Of a stretch of DNA of 64,000 nucleotides, positions 42,533 to 54,486 are shown piece by piece. Origin of the DNA: CAIMFV01 sp040757715 (GTDB lineage Bacteria; Pseudomonadota; Alphaproteobacteria; Caulobacterales; Caulobacteraceae); contig JBFLWS010000003.1 in NCBI GenBank assembly GCA_040757715.1, forward strand, positions 190,307-254,306. Direction: 5' to 3'. The position numbers and the translations under genes were made by a program. How positions within the stretch are numbered: the stretch's first letter is position 1; each line of letters starts with the position of its first letter. Under the pieces are notes generated by a model. That model was not told the DNA's origin. It saw only the letters and a program-made list of their open reading frames with translations, and made no database searches.

Positions 42533-45139
42533 ATGCGCACCGATCAGACCGCTCCGGTCCGGCTCTCGGACTACCAGCCCTATCCCTTCCGCCTCGACAG
42601 CGTCGATCTCGAGTTCCAGCTCGATCTGGTCGCCACCCGGGTCAAGGCGCGCCTCGCCTTCACCCGCATCGGCGAATCGGGGGCGGCGCTGCGACTGGAT
42701 GGCGAGCGGCTGAAGCTCCTCTCCATCGCCATCGACGGCGCGCGCCTGTCGGCCAACGCCTATCAGCTCGACGACGAGTCGCTGACGATCGCCGACGCGC
42801 CCGACCAGTTCGTTCTTGAGACCGAGGTGGAGATCAATCCCGCCGCCAATACGTCGCTCGACGGGCTCTATGTGTCGGGCGGGCGGTTCTGCACCCAGTG
42901 CGAGGCCGAGGGCTTCCGCAAGATCACCTTTTTCCCGGACCGTCCGGATGTGCTGGCCCCCTATGCGGTGCGCATTGAGGCCGAGAAATCAGCGTTCCCG
43001 CGTCTCCTCTCCAACGGCAATCTCGTGGAGGCCGGCGACGTGGGCGAGGGGCGTCACTACGCCCTGTGGCGCGATCCGTTCAACAAGCCCTGCTACCTGT
43101 TCGCCCTGGTGGCCGGCGAGCTGGACGAGCTGGCGGATTCCTTCGTCACCATGAGCGGCCGCAGCGTCGAGCTGCGCATCTACGTCGATCCCGGCCAGGC
43201 GCCCCGCGCCGCCTACGCCATGGACGCCCTGAAGCGCTCCATGCGCTGGGATGAGGAACGATTCGGCCGCGAATACGATCTCGACCTGTTCATGATCGTG
43301 GCCGTGCGCGACTTCAACTTCGGGGCCATGGAGAACAAGGGCCTCAACATCTTCAACGCCTCGCTCCTCTTGGCCGACGAGGCCACGGCCACCGACGCCG
43401 ACTATGAGCGCATCGAGAGCGTGGTGGCGCACGAGTATTTCCACAACTGGACCGGCAACCGCATCACCTGCCGCGACTGGTTCCAGCTGTGCCTGAAGGA
43501 AGGGCTCACGGTGTTCCGCGACCAGAGCTTCTCCGCCGATATGCGGGGCGAGGCCGTGCAGCGGATCAAGGACGTGAAGATGCTGCGCGCCCGGCAGTTC
43601 GCCGAGGACGCCGGTCCCATGGCCCACCCGGTGCGGCCGTCCAGCTATCTGAAGATCGACAACTTCTACACCGCCACCATCTACGAGAAGGGGGCGGAGC
43701 TGATCCGCATGCTGAAGCTGGTGGTGGGCGAGGCCGCCTTCCGCGCCGGCATGGACCTCTATTTCGACCGGTATGACGGCACGGCCGCCACGGTGGAGGC
43801 CTTTGTCGCCTGTTTCGCCGACGCCTCGGGGCAGAACCTCGACCCCTTCTTCCGCTGGTACGAGCAGGCGGGCACGCCCGAGCTCGCCATCGACGTGGAC
43901 CACGACGGCGAGCACGGCGTGGCGCGGATCACCCTCGCCCAGCGCAGCGCGCCGACCCCCGGCCAGCCAGAAAAGGCGCCCGTGCCGGTCCCTGTGGCCC
44001 TCGGCCTCCTGGACCATGCGGGTCAGCCGCTCATAGACACCTGCCTTGTGGTGCTCGACGACGCTGAGCGGACCATCGAGCTGCCGGCGCCCACGCGGCC
44101 GGTGGTCTCGGCCCTGCGCGGCTTCTCCGCCCCGGTGACCCTGAAGCTGAACGAGCCCGCCCCAGACGCCTACGTACGCCTGGCCCATGATTCGGACGCC
44201 TTCAACCGCTGGGAGGCGGCGCAAGGCCTCGCGCGGGGTCTGATCCTGGCGCGGGCGAGCGGGACGCCCAGCGAGCTCGACGAAGAGCGCTTCGCCGAGG
44301 CCCTGGGCGCGGCCCTCGCCGACGCCAGCACCGACGCGGCCTTCAAGGCGCTCCTGCTCGGCCTGCCCAGCGAGTCGGACCTCGCCCTCGGCGGCGAGGC
44401 GGTGGATCCGCTGGCCCTGCACGCGGCCCGCGACGCCCTGCGTCTGCGCATCGCCGTGCATCTGGGTTCCCAGCTGCGCACCCTGCATGGCGAACTTCAG
44501 AGCGTCGGGCCCTTCTCGCCCGACGCCGCCAGCGCCGGCCGTCGGGCCCTGCGCAACGCCGCCTTGGAAATGCTGGCGGCCGACCCGCACGCGGAAAACC
44601 TCACCCGCGCCGAGCGGCACTATGCGGGCGCCGGCTGCATGACCGACGAGATGGGCGGGCTGAACGCGCTCATGCTCATCGGCGGCCAGAGCTTTGATCG
44701 CGCCCTCACCGACTTCTATAGCCGCTGGAAGGCCGAGCCCCTGGTCATCGACAAGTGGTTCGCGGTGCAGGCGCGCGCGCCGGGCGAGGATGCGCTCGGC
44801 CGCGTGCTCGGCCTCTCGGTCCATCCCGACTTCGACCCGAAGAACCCCAACCGCCTGCGCGCCCTGGTGCAGACCTTCGCCTCCGGCAATCCGGCCCGCT
44901 TCCACGATCCCAGCGGCGCCGGCTACCGCTTGCTCGGCGACCACATCCTGGCGGCGGATCGCATCAACCCCTCGGTGGCGGCGCGCCTCGTCGAGCCCCT
45001 GGCGTCGTGGCGTCGCTACCGCCCGGATCTGGCGACCAAGATGCGCGCCGAACTTTCCCGGATTCTGCATGGCGAGGATCTGTCGAAGAACCTCTACGAA
45101 CAGGCCTCGCGGGCGTTCGAGGCCAATCCGACGGCTTGA
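42533..45139 (+). CDS. pepN: Aminopeptidase N (M1 metallopeptidase)
   Basis: 868 residues. The substrate-binding GAMEN motif is in NFGAMENKGLNIFN. The zinc site is H300-E301-Y-F-H304 with Glu323 as third ligand in QLCLKEGLTVFRDQS. The enzyme removes N-terminal residues from peptides in the cytoplasm. Length and order match gammaproteobacterial-type PepN. The start is the ATG just after GAGGAATCCT. It lies directly upstream of pleC with a 69-base gap and is divergent from ompW (208-base gap, no clear promoter motif seen by eye). Confidence 0.96.
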   Translation: MRTDQTAPVRLSDYQPYPFRLDSVDLEFQLDLVATRVKARLAFTRIGESGAALRLDGERLKLLSIAIDGARLSANAYQLDDESLTIADAPDQFVLETEVEINPAANTSLDGLYVSGGRFCTQCEAEGFRKITFFPDRPDVLAPYAVRIEAEKSAFPRLLSNGNLVEAGDVGEGRHYALWRDPFNKPCYLFALVAGELDELADSFVTMSGRSVELRIYVDPGQAPRAAYAMDALKRSMRWDEERFGREYDLDLFMIVAVRDFNFGAMENKGLNIFNASLLLADEATATDADYERIESVVAHEYFHNWTGNRITCRDWFQLCLKEGLTVFRDQSFSADMRGEAVQRIKDVKMLRARQFAEDAGPMAHPVRPSSYLKIDNFYTATIYEKGAELIRMLKLVVGEAAFRAGMDLYFDRYDGTAATVEAFVACFADASGQNLDPFFRWYEQAGTPELAIDVDHDGEHGVARITLAQRSAPTPGQPEKAPVPVPVALGLLDHAGQPLIDTCLVVLDDAERTIELPAPTRPVVSALRGFSAPVTLKLNEPAPDAYVRLAHDSDAFNRWEAAQGLARGLILARASGTPSELDEERFAEALGAALADASTDAAFKALLLGLPSESDLALGGEAVDPLALHAARDALRLRIAVHLGSQLRTLHGELQSVGPFSPDAASAGRRALRNAALEMLAADPHAENLTRAERHYAGAGCMTDEMGGLNALMLIGGQSFDRALTDFYSRWKAEPLVIDKWFAVQARAPGEDALGRVLGLSVHPDFDPKNPNRLRALVQTFASGNPARFHDPSGAGYRLLGDHILAADRINPSVAARLVEPLASWRRYRPDLATKMRAELSRILHGEDLSKNLYEQASRAFEANPTA

Positions 45140-45152
45140 TCCCCTCGTGACA

Positions 45153-45195
45153 GAGTCGCCCGCTAAGCTTAGGATTCATTAGAGATTCACGAATC
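45153..45195. promoter_or_regulatory. Cluster of four CcrM methylation sites (GANTC) upstream of pleC
   Basis: GANTC occurs at 45153-45157, 45173-45177, 45184-45188 and 45191-45195, all in the 69 bases between pepN and pleC. GANTC is expected roughly once per several hundred bases in DNA this GC-rich, so four in 43 bases is a strong cluster. A perfect 10-base palindrome, CTAAGCTTAG, lies at 45163-45172. In Caulobacter, CcrM methylation and the regulator GcrA act on such sites. Control of pleC here is inferred. Confidence 0.6.
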
Positions 45196-45208
45196 GGGAG
45201 GGGCGCGC

Positions 45209-47743
45209 TTGGCCAGTCGCGCGAACCAGCGCGCGAAGGCGAAAGCATCCAAGGGCGCCGCAGCCGGCGACTCTGCGCTCGCTCACGACCCGTTTCCCAC
45301 GCCCCTGCGAGTCATCATGCTCGGGGCGTTGGTGTTGCTCACCGCCGACGCCGCAATCACCGCCTATCAGTTGCGCACCTCCGCGGCCGACACCCGCGCC
45401 GCGGCCACTGCTAAGCCCAGGGCCGAGTTGCTCGCCGCCAGGGTCGAAGGCGCCATGGACAAGGCCTCCGCGGCGGCCAGGGCCGGCGCCGCGCTCCTGG
45501 ACCGCCCTGACGTCAAGCCTGACCAAGCTGCGACCCTGACCATGCGCCTGGGCGCGCCCTACCTCGTGGGGGTCGCTGTGACTGCCGACGAACGCGTCCT
45601 GTTCTCCGTGGGCGAGGTGGGGAGCGATTGGAGCGCCGGCGCCCGGGCGGTGGAGTCTGCGGCGGCCGGAACCGTCGCCGTGGTGGCGCCGAGAGGGTCC
45701 AAGGCGGCGTCGCCAATGGTGGCCGCCGTGGCCGGCGGCGGTCGGTCGGTGCTGGCGATGGTGGACCTGCGCGGTCTTTTGGCGGCGAGCGCCGAGGAGG
45801 GCGGCGCCTATATCGTGACCGCCGACGGCCGTGTCGTGGCTGCGAACCAAGCCGAGGCGATCGGCGCATCCGCAGCCAGGCTGCTGGCGACGGATTTGCC
45901 GCCCCTGAACGAGGCCGCGCGCGCCGGCGCCGCGGTGCTGAGCGCCAAGTCCCGCGTGGCGGCGCAGATCGTGGCGGCCCCGGTGGCCGGCGACGGGCTC
46001 TACGTCATCGTCGCGCCGCGCCGGAGCGGCTTTAGCCTGCCCACCGGCTTGAGCTCGCTCTGGCCGAGCCTGCTCACTCTTCTGGGGCCCCTGGCGGCGG
46101 GGGCGGCTCTGACCCTGGTGATCTTTCGCCAGGCGAGGCGCGCCGATCGGGTGCAGAGCGAGCAGCACGAGAGCGAGCGCAAGTTCCGCCTGGCGGTGGA
46201 GGCGGCGCGCTGCGGCATCTGGGAATGGCGCATCCGCGAGGACATGGTCTACCTCTCCGACGTCACCGGCGTGATGTTCGGCTGGGGCGGCGGCGGGGTG
46301 GCCAAGGGTGAGGACCTCATCGCCCGCATCGCGCCAGAGCACCGCGCCCGAGTGCGGCAGGCCCTGGAGGGGGCGGCGGACTTCGGCGCCTTCGACGTGT
46401 CGTTCAAGGTGCCGGGACCGGACGGCCGGGCGGCTTGGATTGACGCCCGGGGCCAGGCTTACGGCGCCTCGGACGAGATGGGCTATGGCGTCATTCTCGG
46501 CGTCGCCCTCGACGTCACCCAGGAGCGTATGGCCCAGGCCCGCGCCCAGGCCGCCGAGGCGCGCCTGCACGACGCCATCGAGAGCGTCTCGGAGGCCTTC
46601 GTGCTGTGGGATCGCCGCGGGCGGCTCATCATGTGCAACAAGACTTACCGCGAGTTCTTCTCCCTGGACCCGCGCATCCTCAAGCCAGGCGCGCCGCGGG
46701 ACCAGGTGAACCGCATCGCGGAGATCGCCATCCGTCATCAACAACCCGTCCCCGACGGTCGCCGCGGCGTACGCGAGGCCGAGCTCATCGACGGCCGCTG
46801 GGTGCAGATTTCCGAGCGCCGCACCGCTGACGGCGGTCTCGTCATGACCGCCAGCGACATCACTGCGGTGAAGCGTCAGGAGGAGGCGCGGCGGCGCAAC
46901 GAGCAGGCCCTGGAGCGGGCCATCGTGCGCCTGGAAGAGAACCGCGCCGAACTGGCCGAGCTCGCCTACAAGTACGAGCAGGAGAAGATCCGGGCTCAGC
47001 AGGCCAACACCGCCAAGAGCGAGTTCCTGGCCAATATGAGCCACGAACTGCGCACGCCGCTGAACGCCATCAACGGCTTCTCCGAGATCATGGTGCATGA
47101 GCTGATGGGGCCCATCGGCGACAAGCGCTACAAGGAGTACGCCCAGGACATCCTCACCTCGGGCCAGCACCTGTTGTCGCTCATCAACGACATCCTCGAC
47201 ATGGCCAAGATCGAGGCCGGCAAGCTCAGTCTGAATTTTGAAGCCGTGGACATCGCCTTCGTCATCGCCGAGGCGGTGCGCCTCATGCGCAACCGCGCCG
47301 ACGCGGCGGGTCTCGAGCTGGTGGCCGAGGTGGGCGCTCTTCCCGAGGTGCAGGCCGACGACCGGGCGGTGAAGCAGATCCTGCTCAACCTGCTCTCCAA
47401 CGCCATCAAGTTCACGCCCCGGGGCGGCGTGGTGAAGGTGAAGGCGGAGGCCTTTGGCGACCGGGTGAAGATCAGCGTCACCGACACGGGCATCGGCATC
47501 TCCAAGGACGACCTCTACCGCCTCGCGAGGCCCTTCGAGCAGATCGAGAGCCAGCACTCCAAGACCCAGCAAGGCACGGGCCTCGGCCTCGCCCTCTCCA
47601 AGTCGCTCATCGAGCTGCACAAGGGCCTGTTCGAGCTACAGAGCGAGCCGGGCGTCGGCACCACGGCCAGCTTCACCCTGCCGGTGGACCCGGCGGCCAC
47701 CGATGCTCTGGTGCGCGAGATGCGCTCGTCGTCGGCGGCGTAA
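45209..47743 (+). CDS. pleC: PleC-type cell-cycle sensor histidine kinase/phosphatase
   Basis: 844 residues from a TTG with GGGAGGGG upstream. Transmembrane helices at about 34-55 and 284-306 flank a periplasmic sensor domain. Two PAS-like regions follow (about 320-430 and 450-560). HisKA has NMSHELRTPLNAINGFSEIM (phospho-His612), then the ATPase domain with LLNLLSNAIKFTPRGG and GTGLGLALSKSL. Length and His position closely match Caulobacter PleC (842 residues, His610, from memory), which controls DivK phosphorylation and polar development. DivJ-like kinases are the main alternative. The last residues are Ser/Ala-rich. Confidence 0.8.
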   Translation: MASRANQRAKAKASKGAAAGDSALAHDPFPTPLRVIMLGALVLLTADAAITAYQLRTSAADTRAAATAKPRAELLAARVEGAMDKASAAARAGAALLDRPDVKPDQAATLTMRLGAPYLVGVAVTADERVLFSVGEVGSDWSAGARAVESAAAGTVAVVAPRGSKAASPMVAAVAGGGRSVLAMVDLRGLLAASAEEGGAYIVTADGRVVAANQAEAIGASAARLLATDLPPLNEAARAGAAVLSAKSRVAAQIVAAPVAGDGLYVIVAPRRSGFSLPTGLSSLWPSLLTLLGPLAAGAALTLVIFRQARRADRVQSEQHESERKFRLAVEAARCGIWEWRIREDMVYLSDVTGVMFGWGGGGVAKGEDLIARIAPEHRARVRQALEGAADFGAFDVSFKVPGPDGRAAWIDARGQAYGASDEMGYGVILGVALDVTQERMAQARAQAAEARLHDAIESVSEAFVLWDRRGRLIMCNKTYREFFSLDPRILKPGAPRDQVNRIAEIAIRHQQPVPDGRRGVREAELIDGRWVQISERRTADGGLVMTASDITAVKRQEEARRRNEQALERAIVRLEENRAELAELAYKYEQEKIRAQQANTAKSEFLANMSHELRTPLNAINGFSEIMVHELMGPIGDKRYKEYAQDILTSGQHLLSLINDILDMAKIEAGKLSLNFEAVDIAFVIAEAVRLMRNRADAAGLELVAEVGALPEVQADDRAVKQILLNLLSNAIKFTPRGGVVKVKAEAFGDRVKISVTDTGIGISKDDLYRLARPFEQIESQHSKTQQGTGLGLALSKSLIELHKGLFELQSEPGVGTTASFTLPVDPAATDALVREMRSSSAA

Positions 47744-47751
47744 CGATCAGA

Positions 47752-48243
47752 TCACGGGGCGGGGGAGGGCTTCGGCGGCGCTTCGGCCGGCCGACCGATG
47801 CGGCCGCGCACCACCGCTTCAGCCAGGAGGGCACGATCGGCCTGGCCGAGCTTGGGCATGAAGGCCAAGAGCGCCTCGTCCACCTGAGCCCGGGCCTTGG
47901 CCTCGCCGGTGCGGGCGCGGGCGAAGGCCTCGCCCACCGCCACCGCGTCGTAACGGGGCCCCGACATCTTGGCGATGGCCTCGCGGCGGGCTTCGCGCAC
48001 CTCGTGCAGGGTCACCGCCAGGCTCTCGCCCTGCGCCCGCAGCAGGGCCTGCAGCCCGTCGCGGTCCTGTTGCGACAGCCGTTGCGACAGGGCCCATACT
48101 GTGGGCCCTGCGGCGGCGAGCTGCTTTCGCTCCTCGCCGACGCGGAAGGCGCTGTAGCTCGTGCCGGCGAAGAAGCCGGCCACGGCGAGGTTCAGCGCCA
48201 GGGAGACGCCGAGCGCGATCTTGACCCCAAGACTATTGGTCAT
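47752..48243 (-). CDS. Periplasmic heavy-metal-sensor-like protein
   Basis: 163 residues from the ATG at 48243, overlapping the stop of the gene upstream (ATGA). An N-terminal transmembrane helix (VKIALGVSLALNLAVAGFFAG) anchors a helical periplasmic part (LSQQDRDGLQALLRAQGESLAVTLHEVREARREAI, seen as LSQQDRDGLQALLR and HEVREARREAIAKM). This matches the Metal_resist/CnrX-like (PF13801) fold, but no obvious His/Cys metal ligands remain. It forms a unit with an anti-sigma-like membrane protein and an ECF sigma factor, so a sensor role is likely. Confidence 0.7.
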   Translation of the reverse strand: MTNSLGVKIALGVSLALNLAVAGFFAGTSYSAFRVGEERKQLAAAGPTVWALSQRLSQQDRDGLQALLRAQGESLAVTLHEVREARREAIAKMSGPRYDAVAVGEAFARARTGEAKARAQVDEALLAFMPKLGQADRALLAEAVVRGRIGRPAEAPPKPSPAP

Positions 48244-48710
48244 GAGCTTGGACGCTCCACCCCGGCTTCGGTTGCAGGTTCGACGACGCCCAGGCTCAGG
48301 GCCTCCGCCTGTCGCACCTTGGCGACATTCGGGCTGGCGAGGCCGATGGCTAGGCCCGCCGCCGCCGCCGCAGCGAGGCCAGCCCCCGACAGCCAATAGC
48401 CGAAATCAATCCCGGCGATGCGCGGAACCCGGCGCGGCTTCGGCGCACTGGCCAGAATCAGCTCGCGCAGGCGGGCGCTGGGCGCAGCCGCCTGGTCCGC
48501 ATCCAGCCACGCATCGAGGTCGGCCTCGGCGGCGAGGATGCGGGCGCTGGCGGCGGCATGCGCGGCGCAGCAAGCGTGCGCCGCCTCGCGCTCGCCGTCC
48601 GGCCAACGGCGCAGATCCGCGCCATAGCGTTCCGCCAGGGACTGAAACCGTTCCAGGTCCATGGGCTGAAGCATACCTCCGTGGTCCTCGCCTTCCTGCG
48701 CCATGCTCAC
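48240..48710 (-). CDS. Putative membrane anti-sigma factor
   Basis: 156 residues (GTG at 48710 overlapping the sigma-factor stop; an ATG two codons on is possible). The N-terminal cytoplasmic half (about 1-90) has LERFQSLAERYGADLRRW and a Cys-Cys pair (HACCAAHAAA), with a helical pattern like anti-sigma domains. One membrane segment follows (YWLSGAGLAAAAAAGLAIGL), then a short periplasmic tail. Identity as anti-sigma is inferred from gene order. Confidence 0.6.
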   Translation of the reverse strand: MSMAQEGEDHGGMLQPMDLERFQSLAERYGADLRRWPDGEREAAHACCAAHAAASARILAAEADLDAWLDADQAAAPSARLRELILASAPKPRRVPRIAGIDFGYWLSGAGLAAAAAAGLAIGLASPNVAKVRQAEALSLGVVEPATEAGVERPSS

Positions 48711-49315
48711 TCCCGACGCAGGTCGGTCAACGCCGCCCGCAAAGCGCGACGACCTCGCGCCAACAGGCTTTCTACGGCTTCAACGCTGATATCCATCAGT
48801 TCCGCCGCTTCGATGTTCGATAGCTCCTGATAATGACAAAGCACAATCGCCTCGCGCTGTCTTGGCGGCAATCCCTGCAAGGCTTCGGCCACTCGCGCCG
48901 CCGTGTCTGCGCGCAACAGGCCGGTTTCTGCGCTGGGCGTGGGATCGGACTGTTCCGGCGGTTCGGCCATCAGGTCCTCGCGCCGACGACGCAGGCGATC
49001 ATAGCAGAGATTGAGCGCCACCCGGTGCATCCAGGTGTCGAACTTACCCGCGCCCGGAGTCCATTTCTCGGCCTGACGCCAGGCGCGCACGAACACCTCC
49101 TGCGCGACGTCCTCCGCCTCCACCGGATCGCCCAGCATGCGCCGGGCGAGAGCCAGCATGCGCGGCAACTTGCGCGCCACCAGGGCCTGCACGGCGGCCG
49201 GGTCGCCCTTGGCCACGCGCGCCACCAGTTCGGCGTCGGGATCGACAGCCGGAGAAGTTGGCGGCGCGGGGGTCTTGAAGATCAAGCCAGGGTCCTTCAC
49301 GCGGCGGCGCGCCAT
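48707..49315 (-). CDS. ECF-type RNA polymerase sigma factor
   Basis: 202 residues. Region 2 (MLGDPVEAEDVAQEVFVRAW) and region 4 (LPPRQREAIVLCHYQELSN, then ISVEAVESLLARGRRAL) are clear, so this is an extracytoplasmic function sigma factor. The N-terminal 25 residues are Arg/Pro-rich and unlike the core. It starts the three-gene set with the anti-sigma-like and sensor-like genes, all overlapping by four bases, and lies 51 bases downstream of glnE. Confidence 0.92.
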   Translation of the reverse strand: MARRRVKDPGLIFKTPAPPTSPAVDPDAELVARVAKGDPAAVQALVARKLPRMLALARRMLGDPVEAEDVAQEVFVRAWRQAEKWTPGAGKFDTWMHRVALNLCYDRLRRRREDLMAEPPEQSDPTPSAETGLLRADTAARVAEALQGLPPRQREAIVLCHYQELSNIEAAELMDISVEAVESLLARGRRALRAALTDLRRE

Positions 49316-49366
49316 CCTTGGGCGCCGACGCCATCACGGCCACTGGCCACGCTGAAGGCTCAAACG

Positions 49367-52255
<2,889 letters not shown>

Positions 52256-52334
52256 GCAAGACTCCAAACCCATTGGGCTGCGGAGCCTTAGCCATGCCGG
52301 GCGCAAAGTCCAGGCGCCCGGTCCTTCGTGGGCG

Positions 52335-53591
52335 TCAGCCGACCTGGTCGAGGCCGTAGGCGGCGTGCAGGGCGCGCACGGCGAGCTCGGTATAGGCCGC
52401 CTCGATCAGCACGCTGGTCTTGATCTCCGAGGTGGAGATGACCTGGATGTTGATGCCCTTTTCGGCGAGGGCGCCGAACATGGTGGCGGCGACGCCGGCG
52501 TGGCTGCGCATGCCCACCCCGATCACCGACACCTTGGCCACATCCTCGTCCACGGCGACGCTGTCGAAGCCGATCTCGTCCTTGGCGCCCTGGCAGATAT
52601 CCAGCGCCCGGCTGGCGTCGCGCTTGCCCACGGTGAAGGCCATGTTGGCGGTCTCGCCCGAGCGGGCGCGGGACTGCACGATCATGTCCACGTTCACATT
52701 GGCGTCGGCCAGCTTGTGGAAGATCTTGTACGACACGCCCGGACGGTCCGGCAGGCCGAACAGGGTCACCTTGGCCTCATCGCGGCTATAGGTGACGCCG
52801 CTGACGATGCGCTTTTCCACGATCTCCTCCTCGTCGCAAACGATGGTGCCGGCCGCGTCGCTCATGGCGTCGGGCTGCACGAAGCTCGACAGCACCCGCA
52901 CCCGGACGCGATGGGCCATGGCCATCTCCACCGAGCGGGTCTGCAGCACCTTGGCCCCCAAGGAGGCCATTTCCAGCATTTCTTCGTAGGACACCCGACC
53001 GAGCTTCTTCGCCTTCTGCTCGATGCGGGGGTCGGTGGTGTAGACGCCGTCCACGTCGGTATAGATGTCGCAGCGCTCGGCCTTCACCGCCGCGGCCACT
53101 GCCACGGCGCTGGTGTCGGAGCCGCCGCGACCCAGCGTGGTGATGCGCCCGTCCTGGGTCACGCCCTGGAAGCCCGCGATGATGGCGATCTCACCCGAGT
53201 CCATGGCCGCGCCGAGGGCCTCGGCGGGAATGCTGTCGATGCGGGCGCGGCCGTGGGCCTCGTCGGTGATGATGGGGATCTGCCAGCCGAGCCAGGAGCG
53301 CGCTTTCAGGCCCATGTTGCGCAGGACCATGGCCAGCAGCCCCGCCGTCACCTGCTCGCCGGAGGCCACCACCACATCATATTCATCGTCGCTGGAGCCG
53401 AGGCCTTGCGCCGGGGCGCCGGCGGCGTCGGTCCAGGCCACCAGCTCATTGGTCTTGCCGGCCATGGCCGAGACGGCGACGGCGAGGCTTTTGCCCCGCG
53501 CGGCCTCGGCGGCCACCAGGCTCGCCACGTGACGGATGCGCTCCATGTCGGCCACGGAGGTGCCGCCGAATTTCATCACCAGCCGGTTCAT
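52335..53591 (-). CDS. lysC: Aspartate kinase
   Basis: 418 residues. The catalytic start VMKFGGTSVADMERIRHVA is present and LGRGGSDTSAVAVAAA lies near residue 160. Two ACT domains form the C-terminus (about 260-410, TLFGLPDRPGVSYKIF and VSVIGVGMRSHAGVAATMF). It makes aspartyl phosphate for lysine, methionine and threonine synthesis and is expected to be feedback-regulated through the ACT domains. Divergent from ubiG with a 141-base gap. Confidence 0.96.
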   Translation of the reverse strand: MNRLVMKFGGTSVADMERIRHVASLVAAEAARGKSLAVAVSAMAGKTNELVAWTDAAGAPAQGLGSSDDEYDVVVASGEQVTAGLLAMVLRNMGLKARSWLGWQIPIITDEAHGRARIDSIPAEALGAAMDSGEIAIIAGFQGVTQDGRITTLGRGGSDTSAVAVAAAVKAERCDIYTDVDGVYTTDPRIEQKAKKLGRVSYEEMLEMASLGAKVLQTRSVEMAMAHRVRVRVLSSFVQPDAMSDAAGTIVCDEEEIVEKRIVSGVTYSRDEAKVTLFGLPDRPGVSYKIFHKLADANVNVDMIVQSRARSGETANMAFTVGKRDASRALDICQGAKDEIGFDSVAVDEDVAKVSVIGVGMRSHAGVAATMFGALAEKGINIQVISTSEIKTSVLIEAAYTELAVRALHAAYGLDQVG

Positions 53592-53732
53592 GCCCGCCCG
53601 CTCGCTACGCCTTTTTTCTCTTGCCAGGACGGTGGGGCCGGCCCATGTCCCGAGAAGCGCCGCTTCTAGTGCGCGCAGGCCTGCGACGGAAGCCTAAAAT
53701 GGCGTCGAGCGGCCTCGATCGAGGAATTTCGT

Positions 53733-54482
53733 ATGTCCGAAATGGCGCAAGGTTCCAGCGTCGACCCCGCCGAGGTCGAACGATTTTCGCGCATTGCCGC
53801 CGAATGGTGGCAGGTGAAGGGCAAATTCGCCCCCCTGCATCGGTTCAATCCGGTGCGCCTCGGCTTCATCCGCAACACCTGCCTGCAAAGGTTTGGGCGC
53901 GACGCGACCCTCGCCCGCCCGTTCGAGGGCCTGAGGCTGCTCGACATCGGCTGCGGTGGCGGACTTTTGTCCGAGCCCATGGCCCGGCTGGGCTTCACGG
54001 TCACTGGCGTCGACGCCTCGGCGCGCAATATCGGCGCGGCCAGCGCCCATGCGGCGGAGCAGGGGCTTGTCATCGACTATCGCTGCGACACGGCCGAGAA
54101 CCTGCTCGCCGCCGGAGTGGGCCCCTTCGATGTGGTCTTGAACATGGAGGTGGTGGAGCACGTGGCCGACCCGCGCGCCTTCCTGCAGGACACGGCGGCC
54201 CTGCTGGCTCCAGGAGGCGTGATGATTATCGCCACGCTCAACCGCACCCTGAAGGCCCTGGCCCTCGCCAAGATCGGCGCGGAATATGTGCTGCGCTGGC
54301 TGCCGGCCGGGACTCATGATTGGAATAAGTTCTTACAGCCGGAGGAGGTGCGTGCGCATCTCGCCGGCGCGCCTGTCGAGGTGAAGGGACCGTTCGGCGT
54401 GGTCTATAGTCCGCTCAGCGACAGCTGGGCCTTGGGCGCGGACACGTCGGTGAACTACATGATGACCGCCGAACGGAACTGA
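53733..54482 (+). CDS. ubiG: UbiG, ubiquinone biosynthesis O-methyltransferase
   Basis: 249 residues. SAM motif I is LRLLDIGCGGGLLSEPMARLG near residue 68 (core LLDIGCGGGLLSE), followed by VTGVDAS and FDVVLNMEVVEHV. FSRIAAEWWQVKGKFAPLHRFNP (core EWWQVKGKFAPLHRFNP) is the UbiG N-terminal signature. It methylates two hydroxyl groups in the ubiquinone pathway. The mgtC-like gene follows four bases after the stop, so they are probably co-transcribed. Confidence 0.95.
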   Translation: MSEMAQGSSVDPAEVERFSRIAAEWWQVKGKFAPLHRFNPVRLGFIRNTCLQRFGRDATLARPFEGLRLLDIGCGGGLLSEPMARLGFTVTGVDASARNIGAASAHAAEQGLVIDYRCDTAENLLAAGVGPFDVVLNMEVVEHVADPRAFLQDTAALLAPGGVMIIATLNRTLKALALAKIGAEYVLRWLPAGTHDWNKFLQPEEVRAHLAGAPVEVKGPFGVVYSPLSDSWALGADTSVNYMMTAERN

Positions 54483-54486
54483 CGCC

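Noticed and set aside
48244..48396. 51-codon upstream extension of the metal-sensor-like gene
   Set aside because: Gly/Arg/Pro-rich sequence in front of the membrane anchor; the ATG at 48243 overlaps the preceding stop as expected for a coupled gene.
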